The notes under the pieces are model-generated. The model saw only the letters and a program-made list of their open reading frames with translations, did no database searches and was not told the origin of the DNA. From NCBI RefSeq assembly GCF_002086735.1, contig NZ_MVIJ01000001.1:403513-467512 (forward strand): a stretch of DNA of 64,000 nucleotides. Reading direction: 5' to 3'. A program made the translations under genes and the position numbers. Positions 51,336-61,373 of this stretch are shown one piece after another. Positions within the stretch are counted from its first letter, which is position 1. Every line of letters begins with the position of its first letter. This stretch comes from Mycobacterium scrofulaceum. GTDB lineage: Bacteria > Actinomycetota > Actinomycetes > Mycobacteriales > Mycobacteriaceae.

Positions 51336-53960
51336 TTAGGCGCTGAGATCGATGCGGTGGGCGCCCTTGACGCCGTCGTAGCGGTCGGGACTGCAGGTGA
51401 GCACGATCACCTGGCCGTGGGTGCCCACCGTGTCGAACACCTCGCCCATCTTCGCCAACCGGTCGGGGTCGGTGAATCCGAGCGCGTCGTCGACCACGAC
51501 CGGGACGGCGTCCTCCTTGGCGACCAGGGCGGCACCGGCCAGCCGGGCCAGGATCCCGAGTTGTTCCTTCGCCCCGCCCGACAAGGATTCGTAGGGCACC
51601 GTGACGCCGTTGAGCGTGCGGCTGCGAATGCACAGGTCGCTGTCGATGTCGACCTCGAATGTCGGCCCGAACACCGGGCGGCCGAGCCGCTGCAGTTCCG
51701 CGCGATACGGCTCGACGTAGCGCTGTCGGGTGGTGTCACGGTGGCGGGTCATGACCGTACGCAGCAGCCGCGCCGCGCGGGCGCGGCTGCCGACGCGGAT
51801 GTGGTCGCTGGCGGCGTGCTCACGTTCGGTTTCCGCGGCGTCGAGCTTGCCCTGGCGCCCCTCGCTGCCCATCACCGAGAGTTCGATGGTGATCTCACGC
51901 AACGCGCGCGCGGCCTCTTCGTAGCGCTCGCGGAGTTTCTCCATTTCCTCGGTGGCAGCGGTCAATTCGTTGTGCACCGCGTCCGGATTCGCCGCCCTCA
52001 GCGCGCCGGCCAATTCGGTGTGGCGATGTTCGGCGGCCGTCGCCGCTTGCAGCGCCGCATCCGCCGAGGCCGCGAGATCGTCGTCGCCGGCCGACTCCCG
52101 CTCTTGGGCCAGCCGCTCGGTGGCTGCGGTGAGCTCGCCGCGTTGCGTCTCCAATGCGTTCTGAAGAACGGTTGCGCGAGTGGCCAACTCGGTGAGCCGG
52201 GCGGCGGCGCCGGCCGCGTTGCGACGGCGGTCCTCGCACTCGCCCCTCGCGGCCAGGTGCATCGCCTCGAGCGCATCGAGTTCGTCGCGCGCGGCTCGTG
52301 CGTCGGTCGCCGCGTCGGTCGCCGCGTCGGTCGGTTGACCGGCGCGCAGCTGCGCGAGCCGCGAACGCAGTTGGTCGATCCCCTCGTCTCCACACAGGCC
52401 CGCCAGGGTGGCGCCCAGTTGGTCACGGCTGCCCTGCAGTTCGCGGCGCCGCCGATCGGCGGACCGAGCGGCCGCGAGGTCGGTCACCCGACCTGCTTCT
52501 AACGCCACGGCCAGCTCTTCCTGTGCGGCAACGTATTTCGCCTGTACGTCGATTGTCGTCGCACCCGGGGTGATCCGCGCGGTCAGGACCCCGGGTACCT
52601 GGACCGCGGTGGGTCCGGTCGTCGTGACGGACCAGGTTTGACCCGCGGACAACGACACTCGCTGGTCTCCGATGGCGAGCTCGATGTCCGCCGCGGCGGT
52701 GAACTCGACCGCCGCGGATGTCGACGCCAACTGGTCGCCGATTCGATCGACCGTGGCCGCTGCGTCCTCGATTCGCCGCAGCAACTCCTCGCTGATGGCG
52801 ATGTCGCGCAGTGCGACGCATGCCTGGTCGTGGTCGCGCTGGGCGGCCTCGATCTTGGCCAAGCGGGCGCTCAACCGGTCGGCCTCCTCGCGCTCGGCGA
52901 GCTGCGTGACGACGCGGCGGGCGGATTCCGCGCGGCGCTGCAGGTCCGCAAGGGCCTCGGTGGCCTCCTGAGCCGCGGCGTCCGCGGCCTCGGCTTCAAG
53001 GTGCGCCGCCGCGCGAGCGTCGGCCGCTTCGTGCGCCTGGGCCTCGCCGGCCGAGACCGCGGCCGTACGGGTGTCGATCTCGGCGAGTAGTTGCAACCTG
53101 GAGGTGTGGGCGGTCGCCGCGGCCGCGCTCGTCGCCGCCGCGGCGGCGGCGATCAACTCGGCCTCGCGCGCCTGACCGGTCAGCTCGGTGATCTCTTCCG
53201 CGGCCTTTTGGGCAGCGGCGAGCCGGGGTTGGGCGTCGATGCGCTGTTGCGACAACTCGGCCACCTCTTCAGTCAGGACGGCGTGCCGAGACACCCGCTC
53301 GTCGACCTCGGCGACCGCCGCCGCACACTGGGCGACCGCGGCCTCGGCGTCGGCCAGCCGGGCGATCACCGCCGCCCATTCGCCTGTGGGTCGCCCGGTG
53401 GGGGTGAAATAGCGCCCGTATTCGGCGTCGATTCGTTCGATGAGCAACGGCTCGGCGCCGGACAGCGCCCCGGTGTCGCCGGCCGCCACATCGAGCGCGC
53501 GTGAGAGCGCGTCGCAGCCCGACAAATCCACCGCGGTGGTCGACGCGGACTGCAGCACTCGCTGGGCATGCCACAGATCGCTGTCCACCGTCTCGGCCAG
53601 CATCGCGCGGACCCGCTCGTGCGCCTCGTCGCCGGTGAGTTGCTCGCGGTGCGGGGCCTGAATCGTCAGCTCGGTTTCACACTTCTTGTGGAACCGTTTG
53701 CGATAAATGAATCGGTAAGGGCCGCAGCTCAATTCGGCGCTGACCTCGGATCCGACGTCGATGTTGGTGGGCTTGACCTGCTTGACTTCCTTCTTCGTCG
53801 AGCGATCCCTGCATTCCAGCAGCAGGTCGAGGGCTTCGATCATCGACGACTTGCCGATCTCGTTGGCGCCGCACACCACGACGACGCCGTGGTCTGGGAA
53901 CTCGATCTCCCGGTGGGCGATGCCGCGGTAGTTGGTCAGGATCAGCCGGTGCAGTTTCAT
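51336..53960 (-). CDS. SbcC-like AAA ATPase with coiled coils
   Basis: This 874-residue protein matches Rv1278 in length and position and pairs with the SbcD-like gene upstream. Walker A GANEIGKS (31-38) and the C-terminal signature LSGGAKEQ (793-800) with Walker B VVVDDALG (821-828) form an ABC/SMC head. Long Ala/Glu/Arg coiled coils (about 200-395 and 478-700) flank a beta-rich insert (410-475) where SbcC has a zinc hook; no CxxC hook is present. It is presumably the ATPase of a DNA-end nuclease, related in plan to YhaN. The ATG overlaps the sbcD stop. A small tandem (DAAT repeats, residues 545-553) is also present. Confidence 0.88.
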   Translation of the reverse strand: MKLHRLILTNYRGIAHREIEFPDHGVVVVCGANEIGKSSMIEALDLLLECRDRSTKKEVKQVKPTNIDVGSEVSAELSCGPYRFIYRKRFHKKCETELTIQAPHREQLTGDEAHERVRAMLAETVDSDLWHAQRVLQSASTTAVDLSGCDALSRALDVAAGDTGALSGAEPLLIERIDAEYGRYFTPTGRPTGEWAAVIARLADAEAAVAQCAAAVAEVDERVSRHAVLTEEVAELSQQRIDAQPRLAAAQKAAEEITELTGQAREAELIAAAAAATSAAAATAHTSRLQLLAEIDTRTAAVSAGEAQAHEAADARAAAHLEAEAADAAAQEATEALADLQRRAESARRVVTQLAEREEADRLSARLAKIEAAQRDHDQACVALRDIAISEELLRRIEDAAATVDRIGDQLASTSAAVEFTAAADIELAIGDQRVSLSAGQTWSVTTTGPTAVQVPGVLTARITPGATTIDVQAKYVAAQEELAVALEAGRVTDLAAARSADRRRRELQGSRDQLGATLAGLCGDEGIDQLRSRLAQLRAGQPTDAATDAATDARAARDELDALEAMHLAARGECEDRRRNAAGAAARLTELATRATVLQNALETQRGELTAATERLAQERESAGDDDLAASADAALQAATAAEHRHTELAGALRAANPDAVHNELTAATEEMEKLRERYEEAARALREITIELSVMGSEGRQGKLDAAETEREHAASDHIRVGSRARAARLLRTVMTRHRDTTRQRYVEPYRAELQRLGRPVFGPTFEVDIDSDLCIRSRTLNGVTVPYESLSGGAKEQLGILARLAGAALVAKEDAVPVVVDDALGFTDPDRLAKMGEVFDTVGTHGQVIVLTCSPDRYDGVKGAHRIDLSA

Positions 53961-55108
53961 GCGGCGCCCCGATCCGTGAGGCGGAGTAACAGCGCCAGCG
54001 CCGCCTGCGCGTCGACGGCGGTCTCCGAGTCCCCCTCGCGCGCGGTCGCCACCAGCTCGTCGACCGCCGCGGCGGCGAACCCCCCGATGCCGAGGTCGCT
54101 GAACTCGCCGTCGGCGGGAATGACCGCGAGGTCGGTGCGGCGTTCCCACAGCCCGAGCCAGGCGTATAGCCGCGCGTACTTGTCCAGACAGGCATCCAGC
54201 GCCGCGCGGTCGGTGACCGTCAGAGACCCGGTGAGCGCCAATCGCACAACGGTGCGGTCCTTTTCGGTCATCAGGTCGAGGTTCAGGTCGAGATCGGCGA
54301 TGTCGCGGCGGGTGTCGACCTGTCGGTGCATGGTGACGAACCGCCAGCGGCCGACGTGCCGCGATTCCACGGTTGCGGCGCGGCGGGGGTCGGCCTCGTC
54401 GATGTCGACGACCAGCACATGGCCCGGGTCCGATTCGACGTCGTCGAAGTTGGTGACTTCGGGCGAACCGGAATACCAGACCCGGCCGCTGTTTCCGACG
54501 TCGGTGCGTGAGTGCTTGTCCCCCAGTGCGACATAGTGCACAGTGCCGGTGGCAAGCGCGTCGTCGAGCGTGGCGAGCCGGATCAAGGAGGGTTTGTCGC
54601 GATCGGGGTCCAGGACGTCGACGCCGCCGTGCGCGACCAGTATCCGGGTGACCGGCTCTGGTGTCAGGCCTTCTAGGACGTCGGCGACGAGGTCGGTGGT
54701 CGGGGCCTTGGAACGCCACGGCGCGGCGACGATCTCCAGCCCCGGCCTCACCTGGTGGACGCCGGCCCGGTCGAGCACCATGACGTTGTCGGGACGTTCG
54801 GCGGTGAACAGCGCGCTGGTGTACACCGAGGAGGCGTCCAACGGATCGTGATTGCCGGGTAGCAGGTAGACCGGAATCCCGATGGCGCGCATGGCTTCCA
54901 AGGACTGGCCGACAACCTGCGGGGGAAGCTGATTGTGCTCGAAGACGTCACCGGAGACCACGACGAACTCGGCGCCCACCTCAACCGCCAGCGCACCCAG
55001 GCCGGCAACCGCGTCACGCCGGGCAGCGGAGTACCGCGGCTGGGCATCACCGGCGAGGAAGTGCCGGGTCATGCCGAGCTGCCAGTCGGCGGTGTGCAGG
55101 AATCGCAT
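53957..55108 (-). CDS. SbcD-like DNA repair exonuclease
   Basis: The 383-residue protein is a metallophosphoesterase of the SbcD/Mre11/YhaO type, partner of the SbcC-like ATPase. It starts RFLHTADWQLG: Asp8 is present, but the usual next His of the DxH pair is Gln10. Asp54 (VVVSGDVFEHN), the GNHD motif (85-88) and ALGDKHSRT supply the rest of the metal site. It matches Rv1277 by position. The ATG at 55108 gives the family start; an upstream frame extension over the 13E12 remnant has no homology. It is coupled to the next gene by an ATGA overlap. Confidence 0.88.
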   Translation of the reverse strand: MRFLHTADWQLGMTRHFLAGDAQPRYSAARRDAVAGLGALAVEVGAEFVVVSGDVFEHNQLPPQVVGQSLEAMRAIGIPVYLLPGNHDPLDASSVYTSALFTAERPDNVMVLDRAGVHQVRPGLEIVAAPWRSKAPTTDLVADVLEGLTPEPVTRILVAHGGVDVLDPDRDKPSLIRLATLDDALATGTVHYVALGDKHSRTDVGNSGRVWYSGSPEVTNFDDVESDPGHVLVVDIDEADPRRAATVESRHVGRWRFVTMHRQVDTRRDIADLDLNLDLMTEKDRTVVRLALTGSLTVTDRAALDACLDKYARLYAWLGLWERRTDLAVIPADGEFSDLGIGGFAAAAVDELVATAREGDSETAVDAQAALALLLRLTDRGAA

Positions 55109-55336
55109 GGCGGCGGCCCCCTTTCGAAGTGCGTGGTCACCAGGGCATGGCGAGCTTAAGTCCGCGCACCGACAAGACGCGGGACCTCGCCCGGCAGGTC
55201 TCCGAGCGGCTATTTTGGGGTCGTTCGGGTGCGTGGCCACAAGCGCCGCAAGAACTTGCCAGACTTTTTGCGCGAGCGTGAATCTGTGGTGATTTCTGGG
55301 GGCGTTTTTGACGGTGGGGGTGGCTAGTTTGGCGGT

Positions 55337-55868
55337 ATGAGTCCCAGTGGTCATCCCGAGGTCGAGGCGGTGTTCGACGACCTTGATGCGGTCTTGGCTC
55401 GTGTCCGCGGGTTGCCGGTGGGCGCGATGACCGTCGGGCAGCAGCTCGGGATGCTGCAGCGTTCCGAGCGGGTCCGCCGCCAACTGCCGGCGCTGGAACA
55501 TCCGGTATCAATTCCCTGGCCTGCCAGGTCACCCCCGAAGAGCTCGGTGGCACGCTGGCGCAAAAGACCGCGGCCGCACCGCCCCGGGCTGCACCGTGCC
55601 CGGCTACTACTCCGAGGTCCACCACGTCACCGACTACGCCACCTGCCGGCGCACCGACATCGACGGCCTCACCTTCGCCTGCGGCCCGCATCACCGCCTG
55701 CTCAAACCCCACGGCTGGACCACCCGCACAAACACCAGCGGCGACACCGAATGGATCCCGCCCCCACACTTGGATCGCGGCCAGCCCCGCACCAACACCT
55801 TCCACCACCCCGAGAAACTGCTCCGCGACCGCGGCGATGGGGACGACGATGACGACGCCGCCGCGTAG
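55337..55868 (+). pseudogene. Degraded 13E12-family (DUF222/HNH) gene
   Basis: Pieces of one DUF222/HNH (13E12) protein remain in three frames. The N-terminus (VEAVFDDLDAVLARVRGLPVGAM...[10 protein letters not shown]) is in the 55337 frame. A piece [18 protein letters not shown] lies near 55508-55562 in the +1 frame. The HNH end ([30 protein letters not shown]...) is in the third frame from about 55590, with the His-rich CGPHHRL. Most of the central several hundred residues are missing. The gene is a relic of a mobile or repeat-associated family known from M. tuberculosis, here just ahead of sixA. Confidence 0.82.
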
Positions 55869-55876
55869 GGGTTAGC

Positions 55877-56386
55877 GTGACTCCCGTGGGAGACCAGCGC
55901 ACGTTGCTGTTGATGCGTCACGCGAAATCCGACTACCCGCCCGGCGTCGCCGACCACGAGCGGCCGTTGGCGCCGCGCGGGATTCGTGAAGCCGGCCTCG
56001 CCGGCGAGTGGTTGCGCGCCAACGTCGCGGCGGTCGACGCGGTCCTGTGCTCCACCGCGACGCGCACCCGCCAGACGTTGGCCACCACCGGCATCGAGGC
56101 CCCGGTGCGGTACAGCGACCGGCTCTATGGCGCGACGCCCGGCACCATGATCGCGGAGATCAACACGGTCGGCGACGGCGTTCATACACTGCTCGTCGTG
56201 GGCCACGAGCCGACGATGTCGGAGCTGGCGCTGGGCCTGGCCGGCAGCGGGACCGACGCCGTTGCGACCGAACGGATTTCGGCCAAGTTTCCGACGTCAG
56301 CCATCGCGGTGCTGAGCTTCGCGTCCGAGTGGAAGGCGCTGGAACTCGGTCGCGCCGCCCTGATCGGGTTCGAGGTGCCGCGCTGA
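55877..56386 (+). CDS. sixA: Phosphohistidine phosphatase SixA-type
   Basis: The 169-residue histidine-phosphatase-superfamily protein has the RHG motif LLLMRHAKSDYPPG near residue 12 and the second His in VVGHEPTMSELAL near residue 115. SixA removes phosphate from phosphohistidine in two-component phosphorelays in enterics; the mycobacterial substrate is not known to me. It matches Rv1276c in position between the SbcC/D genes and lprC. The GTG start at 55877 was chosen; a second GTG four codons on is possible. It converges with lprC by a 1-base gap. Confidence 0.87.
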   Translation: MTPVGDQRTLLLMRHAKSDYPPGVADHERPLAPRGIREAGLAGEWLRANVAAVDAVLCSTATRTRQTLATTGIEAPVRYSDRLYGATPGTMIAEINTVGDGVHTLLVVGHEPTMSELALGLAGSGTDAVATERISAKFPTSAIAVLSFASEWKALELGRAALIGFEVPR

Positions 56387-56387
56387 C

Positions 56388-56930
56388 CTACGAGTTGGTC
56401 GCCAGGGTCAGTTCCATCAGCTTGAGGGCCTGACCGCAGGCGTCGATGCCGGGCGCCTGGGGGTTGACCCACCATCCGACCACGCCGGCCGCGTCGCTGG
56501 CCACCCCGCAGGCGCCGTTCGGGTCGTCCGGGCGCATCACGATCGAATCGATCCCGGCGATGTTCCGCGTTTCGACCTTGTACTTGAGAAAGTCGGCGAC
56601 CTTGCGTTCGTTGCTGAGGCTGCCCTGCTCGAACCAGAACCGGGTGATGTCGATCAGCCCGGCGGGGTTGGCCGCCTGCCACCGACAGATGGCGCCGACG
56701 AACGTGCTTTGAATGTCGAGCGGGTCGGCGCCCACGGTCTTGGCCAGGATGTCGCTGGTGAGCACCTCACATTCCTTGAGCAGGTTCGGATACTGCTGTT
56801 GGGAGTTGTTGTTCCGCGTCGGACCGCCCGCCTTGACCGCGGTTCCGCCGACGGACCGGGAGCAACCCGTCACCAGCACCAGTCCAACGACCAACATGGC
56901 GACAACCGCGCGGAGCTTGCCCCTGGTCAT
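56388..56930 (-). CDS. lprC: Lipoprotein LprC
   Basis: The 180-residue precursor has a signal with basic start, hydrophobic stretch and lipobox (VTGC, Cys23), then a DUF3558-type body with conserved cysteines. Its ECEVLTSDILAKTVGADPLD and CRWQAANPAGLIDITRFWFEQG resemble the lprB neighbour; the pair are paralogues. Length matches M. tuberculosis LprC. It overlaps the lprB stop by 4 bases, so it is co-translated with it. Function is unknown; it is exported and anchored outside the membrane. Confidence 0.9.
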   Translation of the reverse strand: MTRGKLRAVVAMLVVGLVLVTGCSRSVGGTAVKAGGPTRNNNSQQQYPNLLKECEVLTSDILAKTVGADPLDIQSTFVGAICRWQAANPAGLIDITRFWFEQGSLSNERKVADFLKYKVETRNIAGIDSIVMRPDDPNGACGVASDAAGVVGWWVNPQAPGIDACGQALKLMELTLATNS

Positions 56931-57484
56931 TTCGAGTTCGCAATCGACTGACGCGCCAGCTCTTTGGCTATGTCGCATGGCGGCGGGAATGGCTTTTGGC
57001 TGAAGCTGATCGACCATTCGATGAAGTCGTCCTGGAATTGGATGCCCACCTCGCACAGCGAGTCGCCCAGGTTCGGCTCGTTTCCGATCGCGATGAACCC
57101 GCCGTGACCGTTGATGTTGATGTCGTCCACGCTGGCCCGCGACAGTTCCTCCGTCTTGCGTTCGCGCCCGATCGGGCTGCCGCGATACCAGGAAAAGGAG
57201 AAGTGCGGGCCGAGGATGCCGCCGCCGGCCAGCCATTGGCAGCCGACGGAGTTGCGGGCGGTGTTGATCAGTCCGGTCACCTTCGTCAGCTCCGCCACCG
57301 TCTGGTCGCTGACGCCGCCGCACTGGGGGAACATCGGCCCATGGTGACCCTCCGAGTTGCCGGGCGCCGACGAGGACGTCGCTCCCGGTTTGTTGCTGCC
57401 GGAATCGGAGCAGGCGGCGACCGCGGGGGCCAGGGTCAGCACGGCTGACGCCGCGACGGCCAGCGCCTTCGAGTTACGCCCCAC
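56927..57484 (-). CDS. lprB: Lipoprotein LprB
   Basis: The 185-residue precursor has a lipobox ending VAAC (Cys25) and a DUF3558-type body with CGGVSDQTVAELTKVTGLINTARNSVGCQWLAGGGILGPHFSFSWYRGSPIGRERKTEELSRASVDD and a C-terminal CDIAKELARQS. I chose the GTG at 57484 because it gives the length known for M. tuberculosis LprB; an ATG 13 codons upstream also leaves a workable signal. It is divergent from the ABC exporter genes with a 136-base gap that must hold both promoters. Confidence 0.9.
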   Translation of the reverse strand: MGRNSKALAVAASAVLTLAPAVAACSDSGSNKPGATSSSAPGNSEGHHGPMFPQCGGVSDQTVAELTKVTGLINTARNSVGCQWLAGGGILGPHFSFSWYRGSPIGRERKTEELSRASVDDININGHGGFIAIGNEPNLGDSLCEVGIQFQDDFIEWSISFSQKPFPPPCDIAKELARQSIANSK

Positions 57485-57620
57485 CGCTACCCTGCTTTTG
57501 CTCAGCCTGCTCCCGGTCCACACGATGCACTGTAGCGGCAGCCCAGCGGGTCAACCACCGACGCGCCTGAGCAGGCGTTTCGGTTGCACCGGCGGACGCG
57601 CCGTATGCGACAGTTACGAA

Positions 57621-59387
57621 ATGCTCCTGGCACTGCTGCGCCAGTACATCCAGCCGTACCGGCGACTCGTCGCGGTGCTGATGGTGCTCCAACTGATCAG
57701 CACGCTGGCGTCGCTGTACCTGCCGACGGTCAACGCCGCCATCATCGACGAGGGCGTCGCCAAGGGTGACACGACCACGATAGTCAGGCTCGGCATGGTG
57801 ATGCTCTCGGTCACCGGGTTGCAGGTGGTGTGCGCGGTTGGGGCGGTCTACTTCGGCTCCCGGACCGGGATGGGCTTCGGCCGCGACCTGCGCGCGGCGA
57901 TGTTCGAGCACATCACCACCTTCTCCGAACACGAGACGGCCCACTTCGGCGCGCCCACGTTGCTGACGCGCAGCACCAACGACGTCCGCCAAATTCAGTA
58001 CCTGGTCCAGATATCGAGCACCGTGCTGGTCACCGCCCCGATCATGTGCGTCGGCGGGATCTTGATGGCCGTCCGCCAGGAGGCCGCGCTGACCTGGCTG
58101 CTGCTGGTGAGCGTCCCGGTCATGGCCGTCGCGAACTACTGGGTGATGTCGCACATGCTGCCCCTGTTCCGCAGGATGCAGGGCCTGATCGACGGCATCA
58201 ATCGGGTGTTGCGGGACCAGTTGTCCGGCGTGCGGGTTGTCCGGGCGTTCGCCCGCGAGGACTACGAGCGTGACCGATTCGGTCGCGCCAACGCCGCGCT
58301 GTCGAACACCGCGCTGACCGCCGGCAACTGGCAAGCCGTCATGCTGCCGGTGACCACGCTGACCATCAACGTGTCCAGCGTCGCGCTGATCTGGTTCGGC
58401 GGCCTGCGCATCGACCGCGGCCAGATGCAGGTCGGGTCGCTGACCGCCTTCCTGGCCTACTTCACCCAGATCCTGATGGCGGTGCTGATGGCGACCATGA
58501 CACTGGTGGTCCTGCCGCGAGCGTCCGTATGCGCCGAACGCATCACCGAGGTGCTGTCCACCCGGGCCGCGGTCACCGACCCGCCGAGGCCGCTGTTCCC
58601 CCGCGGTGGGATCACCGGGCTGGTGCGCCTCGACGGCGCGACGTTCACCTATCCGGGAGCGGATCGCCCAGTGCTGCAGGACGTTTCGTTGACCGCGCAG
58701 CCCGGCACCACCACGGCCATCGTCGGCAGCACCGGTTCGGGCAAGTCGACGCTGGTGTCGCTGATCTGCCGGCTCTACGACGTGACCGGTGGCGCCGTCC
58801 TGATCGACGGCGTCGATGTCCGCGACTACCACACCGAGCGGCTGTGGTCCGCGATCGGGCTCGTTCCGCAACGCGGCTACTTGTTCTCCGGCACCGTCGC
58901 CGACAACCTGCGCATCGGCGCGGCCCCCCACCAGGTGGTGACCGACGACGACATGTGGGAGGCGTTGCGGGTGGCCGACGCCGCCGGATTCGTCCGCGCA
59001 CACGACGACGGGCTGCTGATGCGGGTGGCCCAGGGCGGAATCAACTTCTCGGGCGGTCAACGGCAGCGACTCGCGATCGCGCGGGCGGTCATCCGCCGCC
59101 CGGCCATCTACCTCTTCGACGACTCGTTCGGCGCGCTGGACGTGCACACCGACGCACGGGTGCGCGCGTCGCTGAAGCACATAACGGGCCACGCCACGGT
59201 CATCGTTGTCACCCAACGGGTTTCGACCGCCGCCCAAGCCGACCAGGTGATCGTCGTCGACGGCGGAAAAGTGGTGGGAAGCGGCACGCACGACTCGTTG
59301 CTCACCGACTGCCCGACGTATGCGGAGTTGGCCGACTCGCAGTCGGTGGGCGCCTTGCGATCAGGGCACGTCGGGGGTGCCCCGTGA
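57621..59387 (+). CDS. ABC exporter subunit, degenerate ATP site (Rv1273c type)
   Basis: The 588-residue protein is an exporter half with six membrane helices (about 1-310) and one ATPase domain. Walker A is GSTGSGKST, the signature is NFSGGQRQR, and Walker B reads [12 protein letters not shown], with Asp where the catalytic Glu is expected. This non-hydrolytic site pairs with the canonical site of the next gene, the usual layout of heterodimeric exporters. Its ATG is at 57621 ([15 protein letters not shown]). It is the first gene of the two-gene unit and corresponds to Rv1273c; substrate unknown. Confidence 0.92.
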   Translation: MLLALLRQYIQPYRRLVAVLMVLQLISTLASLYLPTVNAAIIDEGVAKGDTTTIVRLGMVMLSVTGLQVVCAVGAVYFGSRTGMGFGRDLRAAMFEHITTFSEHETAHFGAPTLLTRSTNDVRQIQYLVQISSTVLVTAPIMCVGGILMAVRQEAALTWLLLVSVPVMAVANYWVMSHMLPLFRRMQGLIDGINRVLRDQLSGVRVVRAFAREDYERDRFGRANAALSNTALTAGNWQAVMLPVTTLTINVSSVALIWFGGLRIDRGQMQVGSLTAFLAYFTQILMAVLMATMTLVVLPRASVCAERITEVLSTRAAVTDPPRPLFPRGGITGLVRLDGATFTYPGADRPVLQDVSLTAQPGTTTAIVGSTGSGKSTLVSLICRLYDVTGGAVLIDGVDVRDYHTERLWSAIGLVPQRGYLFSGTVADNLRIGAAPHQVVTDDDMWEALRVADAAGFVRAHDDGLLMRVAQGGINFSGGQRQRLAIARAVIRRPAIYLFDDSFGALDVHTDARVRASLKHITGHATVIVVTQRVSTAAQADQVIVVDGGKVVGSGTHDSLLTDCPTYAELADSQSVGALRSGHVGGAP

Positions 59388-61288
59388 CCGTGGCCCCCGC
59401 GCGCGGCGTGGCCCCTGCCCCGGCCGGGCGGTCCCGCGACTTCTGGGGCTCGGCCGCGCGGCTGGTCAAACGGCTTGCACCGCAACGCCGGTTGAGCGTC
59501 GCGGTGGTCGGCCTGGGCATCACCGGAACGGCGATCGGTGTCGTCGTCCCGCGAATCCTCGGCCACGCAACGGATCTGCTGTTCAACGGCGTCATCGGAC
59601 GTCAGCTCCCCGCGGGCATCACCAAGGCGCAGGCCGTCGCGGCGGCCCGGGCCCGCGGTGACAGCACCTTCGCCGACCTGCTGTCGGGGATGAATGTGGC
59701 GCCGGGGAACGGGGTGGACTTCGGCGCGGTGGCGCAAACGCTGGCGCTGGCGTTGGGCCTGTATCTGGTTTCGGCGCTGTTGATCTGGTCGCAGGCGCGG
59801 CTGCTCAACGTCACCGTGCAGCGCACCATGGTCGCGCTGCGCTCCGATGTCGAGGACAAGATTCACCGGCTGCCGCTGGCCTACTTCGACGGGCGCCAGC
59901 GCGGGGAGCTGCTGAGCCGGGTGACCAACGACATCGACAACGTGCAGTCGTCGCTCTCGATGACCATCAGCCAGCTGGTGACGTCGATCCTCACGGTGTT
60001 CGCGGTGCTGGCGATGATGGTGTCCATCTCGCCGCTGCTGGCCCTGATCACCGTGGCGACGGTGCCGCTGTCGCTGGTGACCACGCGCGCGATCGCGCGG
60101 CGGGCGCAGCGTTTGTTCGTCGCGCAATGGACGAGCATCGGTCGCCTCAACGCCCATATCGAGGAGACCTACAGCGGCTTCACCGTGGTCAAGACGTTCG
60201 GCCACCAGGCCGCGGCGCGGGAGCAGTTCCGCGATCGCAACGACGACGTGTACCGGGCCAGTTTCGGCGCCCAGTTCTTCTCCGGGCTGGTGGCCCCGGC
60301 GACGGCGTTCATCGGCAACCTCGGCTACGTGGTCGTCGCCGTGGTGGGCGGCCTGCAGGTCGCCACCGGCCACATCACGCTCGGCAACATCCAGGCATTC
60401 ATCCAGTACGTCCGGCAGTTCAACGCCCCGCTGAGCCAGGTGGCCGGGATGTACAACACCCTGCAGTCCGGGGTGGCCAGCGCCGAGCGGGTGTTCGATC
60501 TGCTCGACGAACCCGAGGAATCACCCGAACCCGAGCCCGCGTCGCGGCCGCACGGCGACGCCGGGCGGGCGGCGGGACGGGTCGAGTTCCAGCACGTGAG
60601 CTTCGGTTACCGCCCGGGAGTACCGGTGATCCACGACCTGTCGATGGTGGCGGAGCCGGGTAACACGGTGGCGATCGTCGGCCCCACCGGGGCCGGCAAG
60701 ACCACGTTGGTGAACCTGCTCATGCGGTTCTATGACGTCGAATCGGGCCGGATCCTGGTCGACGGGGTCGACATCACCACAGTGAGCAGGCAGTCGCTGC
60801 GGTCGCGAATCGGCATGGTCCTGCAGGACACCTGGCTCTTCGACGGGACGATCGCGGAGAACATCGCCTACGGGCGGCCAGAGGCAGGTGCGGACGAGGT
60901 GGTGCAGGCCGCCAAGGCGGCTTACGTCGACCGCTTTGTGCACACCCTGCCGGACGGCTACGAGACGCGGGTGAGTGGCGGAGGCGGCAACATCAGCGCC
61001 GGCGAGAAGCAACTCATCACCATCGCGCGGGCCTTCCTCGCCAGGCCGCAGCTGCTGATATTGGACGAGGCGACCAGCTCGGTCGACACCCGCACCGAGG
61101 CGCTCATCGCGCGCGCCATGTCCGAGCTTCGCCGTGACCGCACGAGCTTCATTATCGCGCACCGCCTTTCGACTGTCCGCGACGCGGACCGGATCGTCGT
61201 GATCGAGGCCGGCCGGATCGTCGAGCAGGGCAACCACGCCGAGCTGCTGGCCCGGCGAGGCGCCTACTATGCCATGACCAAGGCATAG
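59384..61288 (+). CDS. ABC exporter subunit, canonical ATP site (Rv1272c type)
   Basis: The 634-residue partner has an extended first external loop (about residues 60-115) before the second membrane helix, then Walker [10 protein letters not shown], signature ISAGEKQL and Walker [13 protein letters not shown]. It provides the hydrolytic site of the heterodimer. The GTG start overlaps the previous stop (GTGA). It corresponds to Rv1272c. A 15-bp tandem repeat begins at its stop codon. Confidence 0.92.
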   Translation: MTVAPARGVAPAPAGRSRDFWGSAARLVKRLAPQRRLSVAVVGLGITGTAIGVVVPRILGHATDLLFNGVIGRQLPAGITKAQAVAAARARGDSTFADLLSGMNVAPGNGVDFGAVAQTLALALGLYLVSALLIWSQARLLNVTVQRTMVALRSDVEDKIHRLPLAYFDGRQRGELLSRVTNDIDNVQSSLSMTISQLVTSILTVFAVLAMMVSISPLLALITVATVPLSLVTTRAIARRAQRLFVAQWTSIGRLNAHIEETYSGFTVVKTFGHQAAAREQFRDRNDDVYRASFGAQFFSGLVAPATAFIGNLGYVVVAVVGGLQVATGHITLGNIQAFIQYVRQFNAPLSQVAGMYNTLQSGVASAERVFDLLDEPEESPEPEPASRPHGDAGRAAGRVEFQHVSFGYRPGVPVIHDLSMVAEPGNTVAIVGPTGAGKTTLVNLLMRFYDVESGRILVDGVDITTVSRQSLRSRIGMVLQDTWLFDGTIAENIAYGRPEAGADEVVQAAKAAYVDRFVHTLPDGYETRVSGGGGNISAGEKQLITIARAFLARPQLLILDEATSSVDTRTEALIARAMSELRRDRTSFIIAHRLSTVRDADRIVVIEAGRIVEQGNHAELLARRGAYYAMTKA

Positions 61289-61326
61289 CGGTGAGGGGCA
61301 TAGCGGTGAGGGGCATAGCGGTGAGG
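61282..61326 (+). repeat. Three perfect 15-bp tandem repeats over a stop codon
   Basis: GGCATAGCGGTGAGG occurs three times without change (61282-61296, 61297-61311 and 61312-61326). The TAG stop of the upstream ABC gene lies inside the first unit, so each unit carries a TAG in that frame and copy number would not alter the protein. The repeat could vary between strains. The remainder of the 307-base space to embR holds only the palindrome at 61374-61439. Confidence 0.85.
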
Positions 61327-61373
61327 GGCCGGCGCCATTGGGCCGGCGCCGAACGCGTTTTGACGGCCGGCTC

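Noticed and set aside
55109..55501. Upstream extension of the SbcD-like frame
   Set aside because: It covers the 13E12 relic on the other strand and shows no nuclease homology; the ATG at 55108 starts the family motif.
57474..59291. Minus-strand open frame of 605 codons opposite the ABC exporter
   Set aside because: It is antisense to a clear exporter gene and has no homology.
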